NCBI GenBank assembly: GCA_016199105.1
Contig: JACQHI010000099.1
Location: 1 to 14,400 of the forward strand
Direction of reading: 5' to 3'
Source of the DNA: Lentisphaerota bacterium
Lineage (GTDB): Bacteria > Verrucomicrobiota > Kiritimatiellia > JAAZAB01
Length of the DNA: 14,400 nt
Shown here: positions 7,096-12,953 of the stretch, piece after piece
Layout: each line of letters begins with the position of its first letter
Position numbering within the stretch: the stretch's first letter is position 1
Notes under the pieces: generated by a model
Database searches by the model: none
Told to the model about the DNA's origin: nothing
What the model saw: the letters and a program-made list of their open reading frames with translations, nothing else
Program-made: the position numbers and the translations under genes

Positions 7096-7290
7096 GGGGG
7101 CGGGGTTTTAGGTTGTGGGTTTTAGGGGAAGGACAAAGGGCGGAGGATGAAGGGAGAGCAGAAGAAGGTGTTGGGTCGGAAATTGCAGTCAGAACTTTCG
7201 AACCTTGAATGCGGCCACGCATCGGGTAACGTTCCCTCCGAAACGGGCTGTGATGGCCGGGGCAGGGGAGGCTGAGTTCGAACCCGGAAA
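7096..7290 (+). repeat. Low-complexity intergenic stretch
   Basis: GT-rich words (GGTTTTAGGTTGTGGGTTTT, 7104-7123) and purine-rich words (GGGCGGAGGATGAAGGG, 7138-7154) as after copy A. The rest, about 7165-7290, shows no recognisable coding similarity. Confidence 0.55.
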
Positions 7291-7419
7291 AATCCAAATT
7301 TCAAAATCAAGAGACGCAAGGGACACCAACGACAACAACCTGACGTCACCTTGGTCCTTTTTGTCGTTTCATATGGAGTGCACCGCATGACGGAGAAATT
7401 CATACCCCCGCACGGCGGA
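7291..7419 (+). repeat. Direct repeat, copy 1: array, palindromic leader and gene start
   Basis: This 129-bp block matches 7865-7992 over its full length with scattered differences. It comprises a short AATCCAAATTTC array, the word AAGGGACACCAACGACAACA, a leader and the first 11 codons of a four-helix-bundle gene. The leader has inverted arms AACGACAA (7328-7335) and TTGTCGTT (7361-7368) around a central palindrome TGACGTCA (7341-7348). The leader may be a regulatory hairpin or a miniature mobile element. Confidence 0.85.
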
Positions 7420-7642
7420 TACCAGGATCTCTTTCAAAAAAGGGATCGAGCACCCCGACCCGGCCATCTGTGCCAACGTGATCGTGGGCCTCATCAAGGT
7501 GACCGACTACCTGCTCGACCAGCAGCTCCGGCGGCTGGAGAATCCAAAATCCAAAATCTAAAATCCAAAATCGCCCGGTCTTCGCGAGCGCATGACCCGG
7601 GCGCGCCTGGCCGAACGGGCCAAAAAGGACCGCCAGGCATGA
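7387..7642 (+). pseudogene. Four-helix-bundle 'suffix domain' protein, hollowed copy 1
   Basis: From ATG 7387 the first 16 codons read MTEKFIPPHGGYQDLF, the typical N-terminus of IVP-like four-helix-bundle proteins that carry a C-terminal suffix domain. The frame then shifts. From about 7445 the other frame reads EHPDPAICANVIVGLIKVTD followed by YLLDQQLRRLE, the C-terminal suffix. After an inserted AATCCAAAATC array (7541-7573, with an in-frame TAA) the same frame resumes as GLRERMTRARLAERAKKDRQ, one Ala and TGA. The helical-bundle core, roughly 110-130 residues by my recollection of the family, is missing. The TGA overlaps the next ATG as ATGA. The protein family of this kind has no firmly known function. 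Confidence 0.8.
7541..7573 (+). repeat. AATCCAAAATC array inside hollowed copy 1
   Basis: Four units (AATCC AAAATCC AAAATCT AAAATCC AAAATCG) placed between the codons for RRLE and GLRER of the broken gene. The hollowed copy 2 has an equivalent array at the same place relative to its C-terminal codons (8051-8084). Confidence 0.92.
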
Positions 7643-7812
7643 AGCCCGCTCGCAAAACCGGCATGAATCGCTTCACTGTAAAGGGACATGTGGTGATCCC
7701 GCGCCTGAAGCCGTTGACGGCCAAACGTTATGACAAGCTGCAAGGCTGCCTGAAGGGCGCCGGCGTACTGGAAGCGCTGATGGAAGACCGAAAGAAGGAA
7801 CGGGAGTTGTGA
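7639..7812 (+). CDS. AbrB-type antitoxin, shortened (probably degraded)
   Basis: The 57-residue frame starts MKPARKTGMNRFTVKGHVVI and ends LKGAGVLEALMEDRKKEREL. The C-terminal part (RYDKLQGCLKGAGVLEALMEDRKKERE, about 30-56) is the usual toxin-binding tail of AbrB/MazE-fold VapB antitoxins. The N-terminal FTVKGHVVIP (12-21) is the start of the swapped-hairpin DNA-binding fold. Between VVIP and RLKPLT a normal protein has about 30 more residues (the 'lGI-x-xG-x-x' strand and turn). These are missing, so DNA binding is probably lost while the frame stays open. The start overlaps the preceding TGA. No toxin follows: after the stop, ATG 7814 encodes only MEIFPAND. Confidence 0.6.
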   Translation: MKPARKTGMNRFTVKGHVVIPRLKPLTAKRYDKLQGCLKGAGVLEALMEDRKKEREL

Positions 7813-7864
7813 CATGGAAATTTTCCCCGCGAATGATTAACGGGCAGAAATCTGACGACTGAAC

Positions 7865-7992
7865 AATCCAAATTCCAAAATCAAAAGACTCAAGGGACAC
7901 CAACGACAACAACCTGACGTCACTGTAGTCCTTTTCGTCGTTTCAATGGAGTGCGCCACATGACGGAGAAATTCATACCGCCGCACGGCGGA
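7865..7992 (+). repeat. Direct repeat, copy 2
   Basis: A 128-bp near-copy of 7291-7419. The arms AACGAC (7902-7907) and GTCGTT (7937-7942) and the central TGACGTCA (7915-7922) are kept, while bases between the palindrome and the right arm differ. It includes the ATG (7960) and first 11 codons of the second hollowed four-helix-bundle gene. It is preceded by the leader ACGGGCAGAAATCTGACGAC. Confidence 0.85.
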
Positions 7993-8136
7993 AGAGGCAA
8001 CGGTGATAGGTGGTGGGTGGTAGGTGACAGACGCAAGGCGGAATTCTGGACAATCCAAAATCCAAAATATAAAATCCAAAATCGCCCGACCCGCGCGCGC
8101 CTGGCCGAACGGGCCAAGAACGGTCGCAAGGCTTGA
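7960..8136 (+). pseudogene. Four-helix-bundle 'suffix domain' protein, hollowed copy 2 (chimeric open frame)
   Basis: An uninterrupted 58-codon frame. Codons 1-11 encode MTEKFIPPHGG, as in copy 1. The last 16 codons encode PTRARLAERAKNGRKA, matching the C-terminus of copy 1. Between them the whole protein body has been replaced by intergenic modules. There is a GT-rich stretch (8003-8034, GGTGATAGGTGGTGGGTGG) and then an AATCCAAAATC array (8051-8084), read in frame as IQNPKYKIQN. Where the array in copy 1 has TCTAAAAT, giving a stop, this one has TATAAAAT, so the frame stays open. Compared with copy 1, 17 bases between the array and ACCCG are deleted next to a CCCG microhomology. A stable function seems unlikely, but the open frame is remarkable. 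Confidence 0.78.
8051..8084 (+). repeat. AATCCAAAATC array inside hollowed copy 2
   Basis: CAATCC AAAATCC AAAATAT AAAATCC AAAATCG, same orientation as the others, directly after the GT-rich module at 8003-8034 and directly before the C-terminal codons of the broken gene. Confidence 0.92.
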
Positions 8137-8374
8137 CCGCCGCCCGCGCGAGTGGCATATTCATGCGGTGGGCTGTCGAATTCTGGAGGCTGTGGACGCA
8201 TATGCCGAATCGTTGTCTCAAGGAGGCAAGACGAAAGCGCGACCCGATGGCGCGAGGCTTGCCCTTGCGGTCGTTCGTCCGTGAACAACCGACGCCCTAT
8301 GGAACAACATCCAGCGCCGACGTGCCTGCACTCCCGGAACAACCCCGGCAACCCACATTCATGGAATCGAACTA
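8137..8374. other. Stretch with no recognised gene
   Basis: An open frame from ATG 8163 to TAA 8373-8375 would give about 70 residues (MRWAVEFWRLWTHMPNRCLK at its start, rich in Arg and Pro). It overlaps the next gene as TAATG, which would suit coupling. I see no domain, and other frames in this stretch are equally open, so I do not call it. An internal AAGGAGG-like purine run (8219-8226, CAAGGAGG) has no good start after it. Confidence 0.3.
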
Positions 8375-8671
8375 ATGCAGACACATACAGTTAAGCGATT
8401 TTTCCCCGATAGTGAAGAGGCCATCGCTCATCAAACCGGGGCGCAACTCAGTACCCCAACACGGGGAGTGGAAGTTCTCCTCCACACCCGCGAGAATGAA
8501 CAAATCCCGTGCTGCGCAGAAGTCATCAGTGGGGAACACTACGCGGAAATAGGCCTTTGGTTCGAGGGCAATGAGCTTTCGGACTTTGATGGCGTGTTTT
8601 TCCTCCCCCGTGAAATCGGCGAAATGTTGACGGAAGCGGGCTATTCCGTGCCGAAGGAGTGTTTCGGCTGA
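8375..8671 (+). CDS. Small protein of unknown function, 98 residues
   Basis: I do not recognise this family. The protein is acidic and soluble, without a signal peptide or membrane segment. It starts MQTHTVKRFFPDSEEAIAHQ and ends EMLTEAGYSVPKECFG. Alternating hydrophobic residues around VEVLLHTREN and YAEIGLWFEGNELSDFDGVF suggest a small alpha/beta fold. ATG 8375 has no Shine-Dalgarno sequence, but its A is the last base of a TAA that closes the frame upstream, so coupling is possible. Codon use and the balanced composition look like a real gene. It lies among toxin-antitoxin remnants, so a cargo or module-linked role is possible but unsupported. Confidence 0.55.
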   Translation: MQTHTVKRFFPDSEEAIAHQTGAQLSTPTRGVEVLLHTRENEQIPCCAEVISGEHYAEIGLWFEGNELSDFDGVFFLPREIGEMLTEAGYSVPKECFG

Positions 8672-8723
8672 TTAGGGCGGTTTCAGGCAGCAGCAAGGCC
8701 ACAGCGGATAAGGAAATAGCCGC

Positions 8724-8825
8724 CGCAACGCCGAACTCATCACCGGTGATCCCGATTTCAAGGCGGTCGAGAACGAAATCAAAATCGGCTGGTGTGAAAT
8801 GATGACTGAACAATCCAAAACCTAA
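8724..8825 (+). pseudogene. C-terminal remnant of a VapC/PIN toxin
   Basis: The frame reads RNAELITGDPDFKAVENEIK and then IGWC. This is the usual last strand and helix of PIN toxins, with 'L-I/V-T-G-D-P-x-F-K' carrying the last active-site Asp. It then runs into EMMTEQSKT and a TAA supplied by the AATCCAAAAC array. There is no N-terminal part directly upstream (in-frame TAA at 8709). It could be the tail of the toxin that once followed the AbrB-type antitoxin at 7639-7812, now 0.9 kb away, but that link is speculative. Confidence 0.75.
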
Positions 8826-8830
8826 AATCG
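8811..8830 (+). repeat. Short AATCCAAAATC array
   Basis: CAATCCAAAACCTAAAATCG, two to three units. It provides the stop of the PIN remnant on its left and ends 12 bases before the start of the secreted-protein gene on its right. Confidence 0.85.
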
Positions 8831-8842
8831 AAAAGGATGTAT

Positions 8843-9406
8843 ATGAAACACATTGGCGTTTGCGTGGCGTTTCTGCTGTCAGCGGTTTGTGTATGGGCGC
8901 AGACGCCCGCCAAGGAAGTTGTGACAACCAATATCTTCATGGTGACCGGCTCGCAGATGCAAGAAGGTAAATGGCAGAAGCAAATAACGACACTTCCGGA
9001 AGGTGCAACCCTCACCATCACCGCGGAGCCCCTGGAAGGGCTTCAAAAAGCCAAACAAGGGCAGGAACCTCGCTTGGGAATCAGGCTCGGTCCAGCCTAT
9101 GATGAATCCTGGTGCGACGCACGAGGACGATGGACATCAAAAGCTACTTTGCTATATGGTCCTCAATCGGGAATAACCTTGACGGTACCCAAAGACGCGG
9201 CGTTGTTCGTATCGCCCTCGGTAACCGCCAGGTTCCGCGTGAAAGTCGAGGTGCACCGTCCGGCTCCGCCACCGACTTCGACCAACGCCCCGTCAAAGGA
9301 AACGTCGGCCCAGCCGGCTCCACCGCCGGCCCCGGCACCCGCTGCCGTACTACCGGTTCCGACCATCGCACTGCCGAAGGAATTGCCGATCCCGCAAGTT
9401 GAATAG
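8843..9406 (+). CDS. Secreted or periplasmic protein with proline-rich tail, unknown
   Basis: A 187-residue product with a clear signal peptide. MKHIGVCVAFLLSAVCVWAQ has a basic start, a hydrophobic core and a likely signal peptidase I site after WA (residue 19). The mature part has a beta-rich region (about 25-138) ending in VTARFRVKVEVHRP, then a low-complexity Pro/Ala tail (about 139-187) of the kind that spans or decorates the envelope. I know no family for it. ATG 8843 is preferred to ATG 8837 because AAAAGGA (8831-8837) then lies at a normal distance. No neighbour suggests a partner. Its start region is flanked by an AATCCAAAAC array. Confidence 0.72.
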   Translation: MKHIGVCVAFLLSAVCVWAQTPAKEVVTTNIFMVTGSQMQEGKWQKQITTLPEGATLTITAEPLEGLQKAKQGQEPRLGIRLGPAYDESWCDARGRWTSKATLLYGPQSGITLTVPKDAALFVSPSVTARFRVKVEVHRPAPPPTSTNAPSKETSAQPAPPPAPAPAAVLPVPTIALPKELPIPQVE

Positions 9407-9445
9407 GAAGGTTCTTATTAACGAGCCGCGATCAAAGGGGATGCC

Positions 9446-11452
9446 ATGAACGGAAATAATGAACCTCAAGCCCTTCTGCCTCGAGCATACTACGGTGGTG
9501 CAATCGAGGCATTTCTGGTGGATCCATCTGCCGCTGTTCTGGGTCGGATGACCAAGAATAGCGAGTTTGCAGTGGAGCCGGCGCAACGTGATGCATGGCT
9601 CCAGCAAATCGAAATACTGAAGGTTTCTCTGAATGATCTCACCGGTACACTGTTCCTAGAGTTCAATATCCCTCGCATGGGGCGGCGCATCGACGCTGTG
9701 GTGATCTCGGGTGCCGTGGTGTTTGTGATCGAATTCAAGGTCGGGGAGAAAGACCACAACCGCGCGGACTTGGATCAGGTCTGGGACTATTGCCTTGACC
9801 TCAAGAACTTTCACGAAGCCAGCCACAACGCTCCGATTATCCCCCTCTTGGTCGCGACAGAAGCATCTGCATCAGATCGGGCTTTGCCTCCGGCTTATAA
9901 AGACGGGGTGTATGCCCCCGTACGATCAAATCTGCAGGGCCTTCGCGGTGTTATCGACTTAGGGCTGCGTTGCATCCCTGGGGATCCTCTTAATGGTATG
10001 CAATGGGGTGCTGCGTCTTACCATCCAACACCTACGATCGTCGAAGCAGCCCAGGCCCTCTATGCGAAGCATTCTGTCGATGATATTGCCCGCCACGACG
10101 CCGGAGCGCGCAATCTTCGGGTTACTTCACAGCTCATAGAAACGCTTGTTGATGAGGCCCGACAGCAGGGGCGCAAGATGATCTGCCTTGTGACGGGTGT
10201 GCCCGGTGCTGGGAAAACTCTGGTTGGACTAAACGTTGCGACACAACGGAGACAATGTGAGGAGCCCACCCACGCCGTGTTTCTCTCAGGTAATGGACCA
10301 CTTGTTGCTGTTCTCAGAGAAGCCCTGACCCGTGATGAAGTCGCTCGGAGACGGCAACAGGGTGAACGAGTACGAAAAGGCAAGGTGGGCGAGAGCATCA
10401 AGGCCTTTATCCAAAACGTCCATCATTTCCGTGATGAAGCGCTTCGCGAGCATACGCCGCCGATTGATCATGTCGTTATCTTCGATGAAGCTCAACGGGC
10501 ATGGAATCACACGATGACCGCCAACTTCATGCGCAGAAAGAAAAATCAGCCAGGCTTTACCAAGTCGGAACCTGAGTTTTTGATTTCCTATCTTGATCGG
10601 CACAAAGACTGGGCCGTAATCGTTTGTTTGGTTGGTGGGGGTCAAGAGATCAACACCGGCGAAGCCGGAATCGGTGCCTGGCTCGATGCGCTCAATACAG
10701 CTTTCCCTGAATGGCACATCCACATCTCGCCTGAGTTGAAAGATAGCGAATATGCGGCTGGACACGCTCTGGACGCTATCCGCACACGGAAGCATGTGAG
10801 CTTCAACGCGGACCTTCATCTAGCCGTATCGATGCGATCGTTTCGCGCTGAAAATGTCTCGGCCTTTATCAAGGCGGTCCTCGACTGCGAAGTGGCCATG
10901 GCGAGGGACGCTTTTGCAAAGCTCTCCAATCGTTATCCCATTGCACTTACGCGTGACCTGACTTTGGCTAAGCGGTGGATTCGTGAGCATGCCCGCGGAT
11001 CGGAACGATACGGCCTCATGGCTTCATCCGGAGCACATCGGCTCAAACCGCATGCAATCGACATTCGTGTTGAGACGAATCCGATCCACTGGTTTCTGAA
11101 CGATAGACATGACACCCGGTCCAGCTACTATCTTGAGGATGCTGCGACTGAGTTTCAGGTCCAGGGGTTAGAAGTGGATTGGGCTTGTGTGACTTGGGAT
11201 GGTGATTTGCGCTTCACTGAATTTGGCTGGAGCTGCCATTCTTTCCAAGGGAACTGCTGGAAAGTTATGCGGAAGGAGGATCGCAAAAATTACTTGCGGA
11301 ATGCGTATCGAGTTCTTTTAACACGTGCGCGTCAAGGCATGGTAGTTTTTGTTCCGGCCGGTGACAGTGTCGATCCTACGCGCAATCCTGGATACTACGA
11401 TTCCACTTTTTCCTACCTGCGCAGTCTGGGCATTCCAGTCCTCAATGCCTGA
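9446..11452 (+). CDS. DUF2075-family SF1 helicase with N-terminal PD-(D/E)XK-like nuclease domain
   Basis: A 668-residue protein, full length for the family. The N-terminal part has a nuclease-like core, RIDAVVISGAVVFVIEFKVG (81-100), with D83 and E96-x-K98 in PD-(D/E)XK spacing and E72 upstream. The helicase part has Walker A GVPGAGKT (251-258) and Walker B VVIFDEAQ (343-350). A motif III-like CLVGGGQEIN (394-403), a motif V-like ATEFQVQGLEVD (567-578) and a motif VI-like YRVLLTRARQGM (621-632) follow. DUF2075 proteins are ATP-dependent DNA/RNA helicase relatives, often in defence or mobile regions; the cellular role is not established. AAGGGG (9435-9440) lies 5 bases before ATG 9446, one of the clearest ribosome sites in the window. 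The stop overlaps the ATG of the Vsr fragment. By eye the GC content is lower than in the left part of the window, consistent with transfer. Confidence 0.88.
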   Translation: MNGNNEPQALLPRAYYGGAIEAFLVDPSAAVLGRMTKNSEFAVEPAQRDAWLQQIEILKVSLNDLTGTLFLEFNIPRMGRRIDAVVISGAVVFVIEFKVGEKDHNRADLDQVWDYCLDLKNFHEASHNAPIIPLLVATEASASDRALPPAYKDGVYAPVRSNLQGLRGVIDLGLRCIPGDPLNGMQWGAASYHPTPTIVEAAQALYAKHSVDDIARHDAGARNLRVTSQLIETLVDEARQQGRKMICLVTGVPGAGKTLVGLNVATQRRQCEEPTHAVFLSGNGPLVAVLREALTRDEVARRRQQGERVRKGKVGESIKAFIQNVHHFRDEALREHTPPIDHVVIFDEAQRAWNHTMTANFMRRKKNQPGFTKSEPEFLISYLDRHKDWAVIVCLVGGGQEINTGEAGIGAWLDALNTAFPEWHIHISPELKDSEYAAGHALDAIRTRKHVSFNADLHLAVSMRSFRAENVSAFIKAVLDCEVAMARDAFAKLSNRYPIALTRDLTLAKRWIREHARGSERYGLMASSGAHRLKPHAIDIRVETNPIHWFLNDRHDTRSSYYLEDAATEFQVQGLEVDWACVTWDGDLRFTEFGWSCHSFQGNCWKVMRKEDRKNYLRNAYRVLLTRARQGMVVFVPAGDSVDPTRNPGYYDSTFSYLRSLGIPVLNA

Positions 11453-11855
11453 ACAAAACAGGACGGTTGGGAAGCCGGACTTTGTCTTCCCGCGGTCGAA
11501 GCTGGCCGTATTCGTGGACGGGTGTTTCTGGCATGGCTGTCCAAAACACGCCACACAGCCGGCAACCAACCGCGCATTCTGGAAAAAGAAATTTACCGCG
11601 AACAAGGCGCGCGACCTGGTGGTCGTCAGGACGCTGCGACAGGCGGGCTGGCGGGTCATCCGTGTCTGGGAGCATGAATTGGCGAAGAGTCCGCACCGGT
11701 GCGTCAAGCGGATCAAAGAATATTCTCACGCAAAGCCGCAAAGAACGCCAAGAAGATTCCAGAAAAATGAGGTTTCACAAAATCCGGTAGCAAAACACTT
11801 TGCGCCTCCTCCCGCCTGCAGCGCTTCGCGCAGCATTGCGGGCAGGTGCGGCTAA
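11445..11855 (+). pseudogene. Vsr (very short patch repair) endonuclease, N-terminus missing
   Basis: The frame from ATG 11445 reads MPEQNRTVGKPDFVFPRSKL and continues AVFVDGCFWHGCPKH. This holds the 'G-K/R-P-D-x-V-F' motif with the catalytic Asp (D12) and the 'GCFWH' motif (26-30) of Vsr mismatch nicking enzymes. TNRAFWKKKFTANKARDLVV (41-60) and GWRVIRVWEHEL (68-79) complete the conserved core. About 45 N-terminal residues normally present are absent, including the helix with the 'K-D/N-T-x-P-E' pattern. After about residue 95 the tail looks like dispersed repeat sequence (TTCTCACGCAAAGCCGCAAA, 11724-11743) read as protein. The start overlaps the helicase stop (ATGCCTGA). Vsr normally works beside a cytosine methyltransferase; none is in the window. 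It is probably inactive, though a shortened active form cannot be excluded. Confidence 0.75.
11811..11846 (+). repeat. Hairpin repeat (REP-like)
   Basis: TGCAGCGC TTC GCGCAGCA (11817-11835) is a stem with one A-A mismatch and a 3-base loop. It is flanked by CCCGC (11811-11815) and GCGGG (11838-11842), which also pair. It has no T-run, so it is more like a REP element than an intrinsic terminator. It lies at the end of the Vsr remnant. Confidence 0.5.
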
Positions 11856-11922
11856 GAAATTCTCCCTTTGATCATTGGCTGGCAGATTCGCGGGGCGCCA
11901 AATGACGGTATCGGGTTCAATC

Positions 11923-12036
11923 GACCGTCCTTTGACCGTCTTTTACCGTCCTATCCCATGGGACGGTCGGAGAATAACCGTCTTTCACCGTCCTTTTTCC
12001 GTCTTTTGACCGTCCTTTCCGTCCTTTTACCGTCTG
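11923..12036 (+). repeat. Degenerate CCGTC minisatellite
   Basis: Nine CCGTC words in direct orientation, mostly as GACCGTCCTTT / ACCGTCTTTT units about 11 bp long, plus one inverted word (GACGGTC, 11961-11967). The inverted word lies next to the palindrome GTCC(TAT)CCCATGGGAC. Nothing coding is visible; a gene is absent from 11856 to 12298. Confidence 0.8.
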
Positions 12037-12260
12037 ATCCATTATGGCTTGATTTAATGAAAAGAAATATCGAAAACCGATGGGGTTGAAAAAAGGCATT
12101 CGCGTATCGCTCGAAAATTATTCGTCGATTTCTGGCACACTGAGCCAACTGCGGAGCAGTTGAAACTCGCACCAAATGGGTGAAGGCTGTCAATTATATA
12201 ACCACCTAAATCCGTGATAATTGCGCGGAAAACAAGCCTGTCAACTGCTCCGTATAGGAT
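12037..12260. other. AT-richer gene-free stretch with inverted repeats
   Basis: A 12-base perfect inverted repeat is present, CGGAGCAGTTGA (12152-12163) and TCAACTGCTCCG (12241-12252). The left copy overlaps a second perfect palindrome, AACTGC-GGA-GCAGTT (12147-12161). The sequence between is AT-rich, with no recognised gene or RNA. It could be the remains of a small element. Confidence 0.5.
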
Positions 12261-12298
12261 CAATCCAAAATCCGCAATCCAAAATCTAAAATCAAATC
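12261..12298 (+). repeat. AATCCAAAATC array abutting the DUF2007 start
   Basis: CAATCC AAAATCCG CAATCC AAAATCT AAAATC AAATC, ending immediately before ATG 12299, so the array occupies the place of the ribosome binding site. Confidence 0.9.
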
Positions 12299-12805
12299 AT
12301 GCTAACCATTGCCACCTATCGCAATCTGATGGCGGCGGAACTGGCCAGGACGCGCCTGGAGTTTTACGATATCCAGGCGACGATTGCCGATGCCTGTTCC
12401 TACACCCTGGGGTACGGGTCGGTTGTCGATGGCGTCCGGCTGCAGGTTCCGGCGGCGGATGCCGACCGCGCAAAAGAAATTCTGGCCACCGGGGAATTCG
12501 TCGCGCCGCCCGACGACGGCGCGGGCCTGGAGGAATCGCCGGAGACCGACGCAATCAGCGCCGGGGCTTTCCGGGAGTCCGCCGCCGATTTATCGTCCAA
12601 CCGGCCGGGAGGCTGGACGGCTTCGCTCTTGTTCCTGTCCGGCCTGCTCTTGCTGATTCTGGGCCGGCCCGCCGGCGCCTGGAGGGCCATGGCCTCCTGG
12701 TCTGGCCCGCTCATGCTCCTGGGCGCACTGTTGATTTCGGCCGGACTGTGGATTGCCTACGGCCGTTTGAGCGACGGAAGAGAAGAGGATGTTTTTAGGT
12801 GTTAG
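12299..12805 (+). CDS. DUF2007-domain protein with two C-terminal membrane segments
   Basis: A 168-residue protein. Residues 1-64 match the pattern of DUF2007 ('putative signal transducing protein'): ATYRNLMAAELARTRLEFYD with a following GVRLQVPAADADRAKEIL. This is a small ACT/ferredoxin-like fold that usually sits on membrane proteins. A linker (65-103) leads to two hydrophobic segments (about 105-122 and 133-151). The cytoplasmic domain probably senses or binds something unknown. ATG 12299 is the only reasonable start; it has no Shine-Dalgarno sequence and directly follows the AATCCAAAATC array. The gene converges on the DUF167 gene, with repeats filling the 213-bp gap. Confidence 0.83.
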   Translation: MLTIATYRNLMAAELARTRLEFYDIQATIADACSYTLGYGSVVDGVRLQVPAADADRAKEILATGEFVAPPDDGAGLEESPETDAISAGAFRESAADLSSNRPGGWTASLLFLSGLLLLILGRPAGAWRAMASWSGPLMLLGALLISAGLWIAYGRLSDGREEDVFRC

Positions 12806-12953
12806 GTTTTGGGCATGTCACGCCGGCTGGTCCACCATAGCTTTAGCGACGGTGGAAGGCTTTGCGCAGGCGGATGATGGGTGGTAGGTGTTGGGAAGGC
12901 AAAGCGGAAAGAGGAAAGTGGTGGGTTGTAGGCTGAAGTCTGAACAATCCAAA
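12806..12953 (+). repeat. Intergenic mosaic between convergent genes
   Basis: GT-rich words begin inside the end of the previous gene (TTTTTAGGTGTTAGGTTTTG, 12791-12810). A hairpin-forming block follows, with CCACC (12832-12836) and GGTGG (12851-12855). Then come GT- and GA-rich words (12876-12933), the leader GGCTGAAGTCTGAA (12931-12944) and a single CAATCCAAA unit (12945-12953). No terminator with a T-run is seen. Confidence 0.6.

Noticed and set aside
7814..7840. Start of a VapC toxin after the AbrB-type antitoxin
   Set aside because: The frame encodes only eight residues (MEIFPAND) without the PIN 'D-x-S/N' start and runs into a repeat leader.
8361..8375. tRNA T-arm-like GTTCGATTCC on the minus strand
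   Set aside because: The flanking bases do not form a 5-bp stem and no acceptor or anticodon arm can be drawn.
8133..8375. Small gene upstream of the 98-residue protein
   Set aside because: No domain, several frames equally open, and composition not clearly coding; kept only as a described stretch.
11811..11846. Intrinsic terminator after the Vsr fragment
   Set aside because: The hairpin is not followed by a T-run; a REP-like repeat is a better description.
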